From Dillenia suffruticosa (lineage: Eukaryota > Streptophyta > Magnoliopsida > Dilleniales > Dilleniaceae), in NCBI GenBank assembly GCA_033439265.1, contig JAVTVX010000002.1, positions 16,581,674-16,645,673 on the forward strand: DNA of 64,000 nucleotides. The letters are read 5' to 3'. Of the stretch, positions 50,535-62,441 are shown piece by piece. The position numbers and the translations under genes are program-made. The notes beneath the pieces were generated by a model. It worked only from the letters and a program-made list of their open reading frames with translations. It had not been told where the DNA came from and did not search any database. The stretch's first letter is position 1; each line of letters opens with the position of its first letter.

Positions 50535-52837
50535 TTATACTTATATCTACAAGATCAATCCCTACCCACAAGTTTAAACCAAAAAGTTCAAGTATGCGAA
50601 GAATGTACACCTCTAAACTAGAAAACGACTCAGAGAAACTGTACGGAGGAAGATAAAAGTAAAACCCTGAAAAGTAAATAATAACACAAGTTAGACAAAT
50701 AACTCTGACTGAAGATGAAAGATACTCGAATCAGTATCTGAATACAACAGCAATTAAAACACAAATAGAAGCATCAAATGTTCGCACATATCTGTATAAA
50801 CACAGATGAAAAAAGGGATTGCACAAGCTATCCTAGAACAAAGCAACAGACAAGACTGAGAGACACTTCACATGCCTTACAAACCAGCAACTTTTTCAAA
50901 TTCCAGTAGTTATCTCGCAAACACATCTCAACCACCCCTCAACCATGTCCACATGGCGTTTCCACTTTGTCAACACTAGAAAAACACTTCAACACTTAAA
51001 ATACCTCACTCGATGACCTAAAACTCGAATAAAGCCATTGTGTGCATAAATTGAAGGCATAGATAGTAATTACCAAAAAAAAAAGTATGTTTAATGCATC
51101 CAATATCACAGATCAGCATATTTGAACATATAGTTGACATTCCATATAATCATGTAGCTTAGTTAGAAATTTCTTAACATGAGTTTTCATGCCATGTTAT
51201 GTCCCGTTTTTTACTTTGCCATGTTCATACTTGGATAATACACATGATTCATAGGCATGCTAGATATAGATATAAACATGTATGAACCATGCCTAAATGT
51301 TGATAAAATTGATATCATTATTGCACTACAAATTCCACAGCTAAAGTTATTAACAGAGAAGAGAGAAGAAGTGACGGAATGCATACCGAACGTAGGGGGA
51401 TGAATCATTAACTATCCTCAGAGGGCAAGGTAACACTATTACTCTCTTTCCAGCTATTTATAGATCTTGAATCGTAAATATTTTCTTAGAACGAACTAAC
51501 AGCCACATAAGAAATAATACAGGCACACTTTTCTTCATAATTCCAAGATTTCCTTTGATAAATATTTTCTGACCGAGAAATGGGTAAGAAAAAAACAATG
51601 TACTCATTCAAATTACGAAGAATAATCTAACAAGAATAGATATTGATCCTAAGATTGCCATCCCAAAAAATTTAAATAAATATAGTAAAGTTGTTAAAAT
51701 AGAAATTCTATTTTGGATTGTTTTAACAATCAACCTTTTGAATCAAATCATAGAATTAGGTTACTAACTTAGAACTACTAAATATTGAATATTTCTTTAA
51801 TTATAGAGTTGCCAAACTACAGGACTTCAATTGGGAATTTAAGAAACATTAGTAATAAAAAATGTGAATATCGCGATATTAGGAAATAGAACAAAGAAAA
51901 TTCCTAAAATAAATGGTGCAAAAATGAAAACAGAAATTTCAAAGAAGGTTCCCTGAGGCACTACACTACGTACTCTTCCAAGGTAAGTGAGATATTTAAA
52001 AACAAGAACTATCTTGCAAAATAAAGTAAATTAAAGCTTACAATAAAAAAAAAAACCAATGTATCCTTGTAAATATTCTTCATAATGTTTAGCAAAATTT
52101 TAAATCATCCTAAAACTAGAGAGAATTGGAACAAAATTATCAGATTTCTTCTAAAAGAGCATCAAACCATTTTGGGAGAAGCAAATGAAGAAGCAAATGT
52201 TGTTAATAATGACTAAGAAGATAAGAAGATGACACCCAAGGAGAAATAGAAGTACAAAAGTGTAGAAAGAAAGGGAAAAAATCATGTCGGATCACAAGTA
52301 GAAATCGGAAAAGATCAATAAAGGGGGAAGAACTAAGTAGCATACTAAATAAGGTGAAATTTCTACAAGATGCTCACATTAATTTCTTCATGCCAAAATA
52401 GCCATACGGAGGCATGGACCTCAAAAGGTACCTTGTCTAGGTCCATGAAGCAAAGGCCTAGTGCCTTTAACACTACAAGACCAAGCTATGGCAATCTCAA
52501 GTGCATGCTTCTATTAAGTACAAACACAAACAACAGATGTGAGACATGGGACATGAGGATCACAACTTGACAACCATCAAATTTATAAAATTTTGATCAT
52601 TGTTAAGTTGGTGTACGATTGTGTCCATGCAACTTAGGCATGCTTAAATCATGTTACTTTTCTCTTGTGACAAAGCATACCCTCACGAAAGTGCATACTA
52701 GGTTAACAGGTCAATAATTTTGTGCAAAAATTGGCAGGTGATTAAGACACAGGTGTTTCATATCTAATGTGTTAGTATTACCTAAGATTTCGGAAACTAT
52801 ACAAGTTGGCATTATATAAGGATTTGGTTAAAGCTTC

Positions 52838-53058
52838 TTTTTTTTTTTTTTGGTACCATGTCTTGGACACCGCCCGGTATCCGGGGTTTCGCCCCGACTA
52901 ATCCGGACCGACCGCTGCAGTAGCTCCTGTTCGGAGGGCGGGTCTCCCAACGGGGAACGCTCCATACACATGAGGGCCCGACGTTCTCGGTGGGAATCAA
53001 ACCTCGGTCATGCTTAAGAGAACTCAACCCCACATCCAGTTGAGTCAACCCACGTTGG
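52838..53058 (-). mobile_element. tRNA-derived SINE (family C), perfect 13-bp target duplication
   Basis: TGGTTAAAGCTTC occurs at 52825-52837 and 53059-53071, exactly bracketing 221 bp that ends in an A tail (T run 52838-52851 on +). On the minus strand it starts near GTGGGTTGACTCAACTGGAT, has box-B-like GAGGTTTGATTCCC about 70 bp in, then a GC-rich body (TCGGGCCCTCATGTGTATGG, GGAGACCCGCCCTCCG, GGGGCGAAACCCCGG) and the tail. It is far more GC-rich than its surroundings, so the insertion is probably young. It lies in sense orientation in the RCD1 5' UTR intron. Confidence 0.9.
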
Positions 53059-54206
53059 TGGTTAAAGCTTCAATAACATGATTTTTCTTATTATTGTTTT
53101 GAAACCCCTTTATTTCTACACAAATTATGTTGAGAATTACCATGGAAAATCATCTTTCCCTAGAGATTATTCATTTTGTTAAAACCCCATCCAAATATCT
53201 GTTATTGTACTTATCTTGTCATACAGTTCAAATATCTTGGATTCTTGCGCAAAACTAACTAACAAAATTATCTTCCTTTTTGCAATTTTTATGTTACAAT
53301 CAGTACTAGTTTCCGTTTCTCACCCTGTTTGTAGAAAAGGGAAAGGGATGGATAAGTTATGACCATAAATTTTCCGGGCCCTTCTCTCTCGCATGGATGG
53401 GTTTAACAAGCAAATATTTCCTTATCAAAAATCAAATCACACAGAAAAGTCCCTTAAACTTTGAATTCCATGCAAGCAACTCTAGTGTTGCATATAAACG
53501 ACAATAGATGTTTCATTTCCAACAATTTCCTAATAACTTTATTTCACCAGGACCCTAATTTGTCACAAGCTGCAAACCTAGTTTCTTCAAGTAAAATCAA
53601 CTCTTAATCAAATCTTTTGCTATCAAACACCTTCACAAATCCACCAGGGTAATTCATAAAAAAAAAAACCAGACCAAAAAGATTACATCTAGCCCGCCAC
53701 ATGATAATTCCTACTACAAGCAAAATACCATTAAAAACTGCAACACTAGTCATGAAGTGGACCTCGGTATGCTTCTCAAGACCCCAAACAGCGGAGCTTA
53801 ACATATGCCCTTTAAGGTCAATCCATTGGATATAGGACAAAAATATTTCTAAAAAAATAAAAATTAAAAATAAAGTGGTTTCCCATCCATCAATCAACAC
53901 AATAATCTTGGTAGTCAACTTTAAGACAAACTATTTTTAGCATCAGGCTCCAATGCTCAGATGGCGATCATACCCATCAATGTCACCAAAACTCTACTAG
54001 ATATGACCAGGCCCTTGCATGAAAGCCCATAGCATTATGGACACTTCTACAACAAGAGGCACCTCTGCCACGATAAGGAATAAGGACCCATCATCTTCTC
54101 CCTTACAAATCACATATAAAAAGTTCTGAACATGCCAGAAAATAATCCAAAGCATGCAATGACAATTAAAGACCAAACCCTAGTTACCAAAGGTGACCAC
54201 TCCAAC

Positions 54207-54365
54207 CCCTTGTAACAACCTTGAACCAGTCAATCCAACGATGATTCTGAGAATTCAAATATCTAAATTAACTCCCAACTCCCAACTTCCAACCCTTGTA
54301 ACAACCTTGAACCAGTCGATCCAACGGTGATTCTAAGGATCAAAGATCTAAATTAACTCCCAACA
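54207..54365. repeat. 86-bp imperfect tandem duplication
   Basis: 54207-54292 and 54293 to about 54365 both begin CCCTTGTAACAACCTTGAAC and continue CAGTC-ATCCAACG-TGATTCT and ATCTAAATTAACTCCCAAC. There are a few substitutions and a shortened end. It lies in the RCD1 leader intron. Confidence 0.9.
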
Positions 54366-55602
54366 ACCTAAAAGAAATATGCAGAAAAGCAAAACCAACA
54401 AGCTAACGACAATCTCCTATAGGAAACATATTAGTAAGCTTTCTAAAAAATAGCTCCAAAAATTTTTCTGACCGAGTTTTTGAGTCCAGATGATCGCCAA
54501 GAGTTTTGGACTTCAGATTATCTTTTTCATCTCAGATTATTAAAGCCTAAACTTAGCAATCAAGGTGAAGGTTCCTAGAATTGTTCTGCAATCATGTAAG
54601 TCTACCATACAACAAATTGACAGGCAATTATATATGTGTATATGTATTATTTAAGACAAACTCGACCATTCTGCTTTGCAAGTCAAATGGACACACACTA
54701 ATCATGAATCCTTCCTGAAAAAGAAGAGCTAGCAAGCATAAGTACGGCAAGTGTTTCACTGACATATTAAACAAGAGCAATCATCCATTTCAAAAGTGTC
54801 TGGCATGATCAGCGGTTAGCTTAAAAATTAAAAACTTAATGATTTTCAGCAGATGTATTTTTCAATTCAACAATTTCAGCAAATTTAAGATGCCAGCTTA
54901 TAATCGCAATTAAAAATTCTAGCTTTTTTTCCTAGTTAAAGTTCCAGGCACATCGAGAGGCAAGCCAAAAGCTCAAAATTTTTTTTGAAGCCCAAGAAGC
55001 AATGCCACCAAAGCAATTTTTTGCACGAGGCATTACTTAATTGGAGTAATTGATGTGCCATGGCACTTCCACGTGAAATCCCGCAGTGCACATTGTGTGA
55101 CAACAAGATGTTAGAACAAGGAATACCATCAAAGATTCTTATTTAAAATTTCCTTAGTTCACCCAACTTAACAAAAATAGGAGTATATGGAACGAAGGAC
55201 ATATTTAATCCAAGGTGCTTCCATATCAGGCTGCATGTGATCCATAAAAGCGAAGGAGATACCTAACGCAGGAAATAAATAGTGTATTTTATAAAATATA
55301 CTTCCATAAAGCGATTGCACGGGAACTATAAAAGCAAATTAGATATCTCAAACAGGAAAAAGAGAACACATTCTCCTGGGAAATAAATGGTCTTTAACAT
55401 ATGATCTGTCCATATCATTACTTCCATCTCTCTTATCACTTCAAAGACACCAATGGAGTGCATTATGTTACTTACAGATATAAATGCAGCTATTCAAGAA
55501 AATGGTTATTCAACACCATAAAACTAAACTAATTTACTCCTCCTTTAACCACCATACATTCCAGTACATTGGAAAGATGACACTGAAGCTGACAAATCGC
55601 GA

Positions 55603-55633
<31 letters not shown>

Positions 55634-55789
55634 TTGCCACAACAAATGATTTTATTTGAGAGATAAAGAAGAGAAAAAATGAAGCCCATTCTGCTAGTGC
55701 AAAATGGAATCCAGGTAGCACACAAAAAACACTCATAAAGGGTTATTGATTGCAAGGCAAGAACAACGCAGCAGCACATACCGGTAGAT

Positions 55790-55829
55790 TCCAAAAGGAT
55801 CCATTATGTACATATGCCTCGTCTCTCTG
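55790..55829 (-). other. Possible small non-coding exon in the RCD1 leader
   Basis: On the minus strand GATCAG|AGAGACGAGGC and CTACCG|GTATGT bracket about 40 bp containing an ATG (ATGGATCC). Both splice sites are reasonable. There is no independent support, so this is a candidate alternative leader exon only. Confidence 0.25.
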
Positions 55830-56369
55830 ATCCTATCATCAGATCAAAATTTCAATATCCCGAACATTCAAACCAAAAATAAATAAATTAAATTAAATCT
55901 GACCTTAAAGAGAAGAAAAAAGGAACAAAAATCTAGGGCTTCACTGGTAATTATCTAACAAGAATTTCAACCTCACCAGAAACAAATCAAACCAAATATT
56001 TAAAGAAAAGAAAAGATAAATCCAAAATTCGAATCATCCACGGAACCATATGAAAACCTAGAAATTAACGCCTTCTTCAAATCAATTAGGGTTTCAAAAA
56101 GAAAAGTTCATAAAAAAGGTCGAAAAAACCATCAAACTGAAGCCCGATCTGCGCTTTGACTCAATATTAAACCAAAAAGAGAAAAAAAATCCCTATCTAC
56201 ATATACAAAGACATGGAAGACCATCTAAACATGCAGATAAAGATACACATACCTATACACACAAAAGTCAAAGCCTCGAATCATCGGAACAAAAAATAAG
56301 CAAGACACAACATAAACGGATCTAGAAAATTCACGATCCAGAAAGAGACAGAGAGAGAGAGAGATTGAC

Positions 56370-56450
56370 CTGAGAGATTTTCATGAGATAGGGAAGGGTG
56401 TTCTCCGCGGGGGAGAGAGAGAGAGGACGAAACCCTAACTCGAGAAAAAG
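56370..56450 (-). promoter_or_regulatory. Probable RCD1 5' UTR first exon and start region
   Basis: On the minus strand the stretch reads TAGGGTTTCGTCC, CTCTCTCTCTCTCCCCCG, then CTCTCAG|gtcaat. TAGGGTTT (telo-box-like) plus a CT run followed by a 5' splice site is a common arrangement at plant transcription starts. A further CT run is just inside the intron (56347-56363 on +). The exact start is unknown. Confidence 0.5.
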
Positions 56451-56800
56451 ATGAACAGTGAAAGGGGACAACGGCGTTAATAAGTATCGTGAATCCACGA
56501 ACTCTCTGGGGGGCCCAAATCTCTCTCTCTCCCTAAAAGGGCCACTTAACGACCGTCAAATTGTGAAGTCGTCAATAAAAAGTCGGCGATCCTTCCTATC
56601 TTTGCTTTCTCACTCCTCACATCACATGATCACAATTCATGCGTTTTTCCCTTCTTTTACCATATATTTTTTGTTTCCAAGTTTGTTTAATCGACTCCCC
56701 CCACCCCCCAAAAAGAAAATTCCAAGTCTGCCATTAATCCCTCTCTCTGTCCGTGTGTTCTCGTCAAGACAACGGGCTTGGCTACCAGAAACGCATGTGT

Positions 56801-56806
56801 CACGTG
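56801..56806. promoter_or_regulatory. G-box CACGTG upstream of RCD1
   Basis: GTCACGTGGCTG lies about 350 bp upstream of the probable RCD1 first exon. CACGTGGC is an ABRE/G-box core bound by bZIP and bHLH factors, consistent with a stress-regulated gene. Function is inferred. Confidence 0.4.
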
Positions 56807-57843
56807 GCTGTGATTTTCTTGTGAGAAAAGTCAAGTTTTGTTGGTCCTTGATTGCCAACTAGCCCTAGCCCCGGTCCAGTTAGGACCGTGAAGGGACCTA
56901 ATTTGGGCCCATTTTAATTGGATCGATTTCGTACCAGCCCGGTTGGAGACAAAATTATAAGGTTCGTCTCCGGGCCATGGGTTTTTCATTTTTTTAATAA
57001 AAACTACGTATAATCGATAATTATTTTAAATTTGACTAAATATTTTAATCGAATTAATTTTTTTAAGTAAAAAATTTTTTTAATATCTATTTTTTCTATT
57101 CATAATACTCAAAAATTATTCAACGAATACCGATATTTAATTATTAGATCAACTAAACATTAATTAGATTCATGGTTCACGTAACCCATTGTTTCCTCCT
57201 TTTCTTTTGTCCTAGTTTTGCTGAAGTATCTAGTGAACTTGCTTCTTTGAAAGTTAAAATTAAAATTGAAATATGGTCGAATCATAAAAAAGTAGGAACC
57301 ATAGCCACAACAACATGAAATGCCCTAATTTTTCTCTCTTCTGAACCAAAATTGGAGTAAGATCGGTGGTTTAACTTCAGTTTTGAGTTTTTTTTTCTTT
57401 TTTGGTGAAGGTTTGGAGTTCATTTTAAACTATAAACAAGTTTATTCTTAATCTTACACCGAAATTGATTTAACAAGCAAATTTAAAACTGCCCATAATC
57501 CTCATTGCCTTTTTGAAAGAGATATGTTTTGAACCAATAGATGATGGGGATTGCTCGATTGCCAACATACCATGCTTAAGTGAAACTTAAAAGTTCATCA
57601 CCCATATAATTTGAGTACCTCCACATAATTGATCTCAATAAAATGGCCTTTTTACACCATAATTACCATATCATTGTCTTATTGTTTTAGACTATCGTAG
57701 ATAAAGTGTCTTTCTAATTCCAACATTGCTCTTCAATAATTTTCTAACAAAACTCTTAATAAGATTTGGATCCAAATAAAGTTCCTACCCCAGTTGAGTT
57801 GAGGGAAAGAGTATATAATATCAAATTCATTATTTTGGATTCT

Positions 57844-57944
57844 ATACTATTTTTATGGTATACAAAAATGTAATTAAACGAAATCGAATTAGAAAAAAGT
57901 CAATGAAAATAAGAAAACTCTACCATTTGAACTGTCTCTGAGAT
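57844..57944 (-). mobile_element. Degenerate short SINE (family B)
   Basis: On the minus strand CAGTTCAAATGGTAGAG and, 35 bp later, ATTCGATTTCG align with the boxes of the 26.3-kb family B copy. The A tail has decayed and no target duplication was found. Confidence 0.45.
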
Positions 57945-58594
57945 TTCAGATTTTACACTCTTATGATAATAACAACAACAACAATTTGAATTTTAATCCC
58001 AATAATTTGGACCAGTCATTTAAAAGACAAGTATGAGAAAAAAAAATAAAATAAATAAATAAATAAAATAAATATGATGGTTTAATTTATCCGGATTCTT
58101 CTACGTCATTTATTCCTATCCAACAACATCCTCTTGTCTAAACTCTTAACTATTATATCTTTACGAATAATTTACATCCAAATTTTCAACAGTTTATGTC
58201 TCTATTTTACTAGATTTCCTATAATACAAACTAAAAATCAGTTACCAAACTAAAAATTAGTTACCAAAATAGTAAATGGATCCACCTAGTTTTGTTAGTT
58301 ATGAAATTAAAAGACATATTAATATTATATTTTAAATGTTCAATATTAACAAAATCATATGAATTATTTTTTGCGGTGCTCTATTCAATTCTGGGTTGTC
58401 ACGTAACATTGTAATATTTTTTGCTTGCTCGGGGGTTGGTGGCGGGGGAGAAGGCAGAGGGATGGGGGTACGGAGAGCTTGAAATCGCGTTCTCAATTAT
58501 TGAGGGGTTGATTTTTCTTTTTTTTTAAGGGCCATGTGGTCGTAGACATGAAATATAAAGTCATGTTTCATCCAAATCCTCTGATAAGATAAGT

Positions 58595-58712
58595 TATTAA
58601 ATTTTTTATTAAATTTAAATTTTAAAATTTAAAAATAAAAAATTGTTCTTTAAATATAATTTTTATAAATATTAGAATCAAATTAATTTAAATATAATTC
58701 TAAATATTAATA
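58595..58712 (+). mobile_element. Heavily degenerate SINE family A copy
   Basis: The order TTAAATTTTAAAATTTAAAA, GTTCTTTAAATATAA, ATTAGAATCAAATTAATTTA, AATATAATTCTAAATATTAA follows the 3' two thirds of family A. Support is limited because the sequence is low-complexity AT. Confidence 0.4.
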
Positions 58713-58823
58713 ATAATATAAAAAAATTAAGTCACGCTTGATCAAAAATGGTGCGTGGGCCCAGTGATAAGGCTGCGTAGTAATGTGGACGTGTTTGGTC
58801 TGACGGACGACTCGTGGATGCCC

Positions 58824-58847
58824 CCATTTTGGAACGGTCCAAAATGG
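58824..58847. repeat. Perfect 10-bp inverted repeat with 4-base loop
   Basis: CCATTTTGGA, ACGG, TCCAAAATGG form an exact stem-loop. It sits in a GC-rich island (58735-58975) in otherwise AT-rich spacer. Not long enough for a typical plant miRNA precursor. Confidence 0.85.
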
Positions 58848-60599
58848 TGGCCCCAGTTCTCGCAAAAGACCGCAGGGATTGACGGGCAATAGGGACCGAA
58901 GGAATTGGCAAGAAACAAGGTCTTGAACTTGGCAAGAAGCAACCAAGAAGGAGATGGGCAAGATGGAGTCATTTTCCTTTGAATTTAACTAGATTTATAT
59001 AAGACTTGGCAACAATATGGGAATAGGTTATACCATGAAATTCAAACGTTTGGTAGAAGATTTTTTTTTTTTTTTAATTATAAGAGATTTGAATTCTGAT
59101 CACAAGATTGGAAAAAAAAAATTATTATCATTAACTTATTTCCTTGAAAACTCTGACTAAAGATTTTAGAATATTCCATGAATAATATAAAATTTTTCAA
59201 TGAAAACAAATTGAGAACTTTGCAAAATAAATTGAAAGACTTAAAAACAACCTAAAATTTTCAACCAAAGAACCTATTGTCACTGGTTGAGATATTCGAT
59301 TACTTCTTTTAAAGATGCTGCCATCTTGGATTCTTCACACAAGAGATAATATTTTATTTTATTCTGTTTGTAAGTCAATAAGGCTAAGCAAAGGCTAATT
59401 TAGGGTTTTGCCCCTAATTCCAAATGATCTGCTGAATTTGGCACTTGGAAACAAGTGTGTCTTCCCCCTCATTTGAGCTTACTCCATTGACTAGATTCAA
59501 ACTTTAAACTTGTCATCCATGATTTCATTTTGTTTTATTTGTTTACTTTTGTGTATTGTTGACGAAGGCTCTTGTTTGAAAGGGTTTACATCATGTTCAA
59601 TTCTGGACTTTTAATAACAAATTATTAATAAGAATTACTATTTAATTTCACTTGTAAAATTTATATTTTCTACCAATTTTTTTACATTAATTAAAGAATA
59701 TTACAAATTAGATGTAAAATAAAAATTGAGATTTTCCCCCCCAAAAAAAATGACACCCATTAGATGTAAATATGTATCTTCATGCTTAGTGAAAAGAGGA
59801 GGAAAAGAAAAAAAAAAAAAAAAAAAAACTTGTGGGTTTTCAAAGAAGGCATATCTCTTATTAAAATATAACTTCCAATCATTGTGACCTAATTTCTTAG
59901 AAAATCTTCACCAATAAAGTAATAGAGTTTTCATGCATTTGAAGTTAATGTTAGAAGTAATGATTCGATAGTTACTATCTTTCTTGTTTGATAATAAATA
60001 TTATCCTGATAAGTAGTTTGTGACCGTTGTATGGAATTCACAGTTTCTAGTGTTTATATCATTTAAATTATAAGTTTATGCTAGAATGTGATGAAAAGAA
60101 GAAGCAATTATGTTAAAAAAATGAAATAATTTTAAATTTTTGGTTATTAGATTTATGGCAATCCGCTTTCGAAAGAATCCGACAAATAAAATAAAGAAAA
60201 ATCTCAAATATAATTTAAAATTTTAATAACAAACTTTCACGCCTTGATATTAACAAATCAAAATGCTTTGGGATTATATGAATCAACCTTACCACCACCA
60301 ACGGCTCAATTTTTTTGGTAGCCTATTTGGTTCTGATCACTGCTGGTGCATCTGCATTGTATTCCTCTGCATATCATTAAAATAGAGGTATAATTCAACC
60401 ACTCATCATGGTTTTAAACACAGACTTGAAGCTTAGGAAAACAAGAGGGGTGACCTTAGCGTGCAGCTTTCTCAAATTGAAGCACCGACAGAGGATTGGA
60501 GCTTGAGCAACCAGTTGTAAACTCAACTGCAAAAATCTGGGCCCGTCAGTGATCCAGAGTGCGAGCAAGAAAGTGAATCGACACTGGTGGGAGGAGAAG

Positions 60600-61400
60600 A
60601 AGGATGATGCAAACACGTCAGGGAGTCACATGACGACGGCCCAGCTTCAACAACGAGAATACTGTAGTTAGGGGAAGAGAAATTGACGTCAATCTGGTTG
60701 TTGAACCTGAGCTTGAGAGAGAGAGAGAGAGAGAGGGTTCCATCATTTGGAATGGAGAAGGGAGAATATAAATGCAATGAAAACAGAGAGGGAGAGAGAG
60801 AGAGAGTGAGTTCGGAAATTGAAGGGAGAACCAAATCAAAGAGAAGATGAGCAGGTTTTGAAACAGAAGAGAGGGAAAGTGTAATTGAAGAGAGAGAGAG
60901 AGAGTGAATTTGGAAAGGTGAACTGAAGTGGGAGAGTAAAGAGAGAGAGATCGGTTTCAGGTCGACAGACCAAGAGACAGTTTTTTTTTTTTTTTTTTTT
61001 AGTGTCAGACTAAGAGATAGTTGAGCAGAACAGAAAAGGAAAACAGAGAAGTGAAATAGAAATGGGGAGGAAAAATGGAATGAGAGAGAAAGCAGAAAAG
61101 GAGGGGAAAGAGAAAAAAGAGAGAGACCATGGAGGGGAGAGAGCGAGAGAGAGAGATTGATAGGTTTGAAGAAAGAAATGAAACAAAAATCGGAGCGATA
61201 GAGTTTTAAGTGGGAAGCAAAAGACGGTTGAAAGTGAGATATAGTGAAAGAAAGTTTGGATTTGGAGGGAGAGCCCAAATTTAGAAGATGGCTAATAATT
61301 TCGAGAGTCAACAAGGTAGACTGAAACAGAGGAGGGACGAGGGGAGAGAAACGGCAAGAGAAAAAATTAAGAGCGAAGAGAAACAGTGGGGGATGAATTA
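60600..61400. repeat. Purine-rich (GA-type) low-complexity block
   Basis: Dozens of short GAGAGA runs and G/A-rich sequence on the + strand, with a poly(T) of about 22 at 60981-61002. On the minus strand a 301-codon frame (61428-60523) stays open, but it is almost wholly Ser, Leu, Phe and Pro. That is what a stop-poor CT-rich strand gives, so I do not call it a gene. Confidence 0.7.
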
Positions 61401-61490
61401 GGTTTGAATACATTTGAGAAATTATCAAGTTAGCATAATATTTAATATTACCTTAATGACGATGATGAGCTAACAAATAAAGGCATTGAT

Positions 61491-61661
61491 TTTTTTTCTA
61501 AATTCCTTTGGGTTGAGTGATCAAATACTCTATCTCTTAATCAGACGAGCTCTGAGAATGACAAAAAAAGATTTGAGAGAGTCAACCCCTAAAATAGATT
61601 TTATAGTACTCGAACAGGATTAATAGAGTAAATTTCGGATATCGGTACTGAAAAAAAAAAA
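61491..61661 (+). mobile_element. SINE family A copy, 12-bp target duplication
   Basis: Perfect repeats AAAGGCATTGAT (61479-61490 and 61662-61673) bracket 171 bp. The body has GGTTGAGTGATCAAATACTC (tRNA-like 5' part), TATCTCTTAATCAGACGAGC, TTGAGAGAGTCAACCCCTAA, AATAGATTTTATAGTACTCG, ATTTCGGATATCGGTACTG and an A tail. Confidence 0.88.
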
Positions 61662-62303
61662 AAAGGCATTGATCTCTTCATTTCTAATACTGCATGAATA
61701 ATCAACATTTCTAAAATAAAAGACACATATGATTTGGTTAGAATTTACAAAGCCATTTAGTGAGTTTTGGTTTTCAATGTAAGCTTGAATATGGGTTGCA
61801 TTATGATTTAATACCACAAATTGTAGCCAGATACGACTATAATTGACTTAAAAATCTTTGGTAATTGGCACAATTTAAAGAAAAAGATATTAATCTTAAA
61901 ATCTAATCCACCCCCACTGAAAATCAAATAGATCTTAGCATCACCTATTTAGCAGGAGAGGCCGCTCATGCCCCATCCATGCTTGAAGTTTTAACATAAT
62001 TTATGTTTTTCAATTCTTACTCTTAGAATCGCACATACATAATTAAGAATTTATGATTCTTCAGTTGTATTTCCAATATCTTTACACAAGTACCTCAACC
62101 CCATTTCTATATACATTTTCAGTAATATGAAGAATGTGAAGAACACAATCAATCTTGTAAAGAAGAGTTTTAGGAGGAGAAAGAGCTTTAGGAGGAGAAA
62201 GGTGTGGGGGAAGAAGGGTAATTCTTGGATTTACACAGATATTTTGAAAAATTATGCATCAATATCAATAAATAGATTGTTTAGTAAAAAAAATATTAAA
62301 ACC

Positions 62304-62441
62304 TTTTAATCATGATCTCAAATTTGAATAATGAGAACGGAGAAAATTATATTAGAAAAGTTCCCTTTATTTAGATTCGACTGTAATTCGAATTAAATTA
62401 ATCGTAATATAACTCTAAATATTGATAATTAAAAAAAAAAA
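62304..62441 (+). mobile_element. SINE family A copy, 5'-truncated
   Basis: Begins with CTTTTAATCATGATCTCAAA, then AAAGTTCCCTTTATTTAGAT, AATTCGAATTAAATTAATCG, TAATATAACTCTAAATATTG and an A tail. It lacks the extreme 5' part. No clear target duplication. Confidence 0.6.

Larger units (their letters stand above)
50547..56369 (-). other. Inferred 5.8-kb intron in the RCD1 5' UTR
   Basis: Twelve bases upstream of the RCD1 ATG, the minus strand reads ttgtag|ATATAAG, a good acceptor. A plausible donor CTCTCAG|gtcaat lies at 56370/56369, below a CT-rich leader. No coding sequence is recognisable between. The stretch contains a SINE (52838-53058), an 86-bp tandem repeat (54207-54365), poly(A/T) tracts and a possible small exon near 55.8 kb. 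The other frames in it look spurious. Confidence 0.55.

Noticed and set aside
55534-55794. 86-codon minus-strand frame starting ATGGATCC-adjacent
   Set aside because: It runs through a poly(A/T) tract giving poly-Phe and has no domain; the region is better seen as RCD1 leader intron.
60523-61428. 301-codon open frame on the minus strand
   Set aside because: Composition is almost only Ser, Leu, Phe and Pro from a CT-rich strand; no domain, no splice structure, and it crosses a poly(T) tract that encodes a lysine run.
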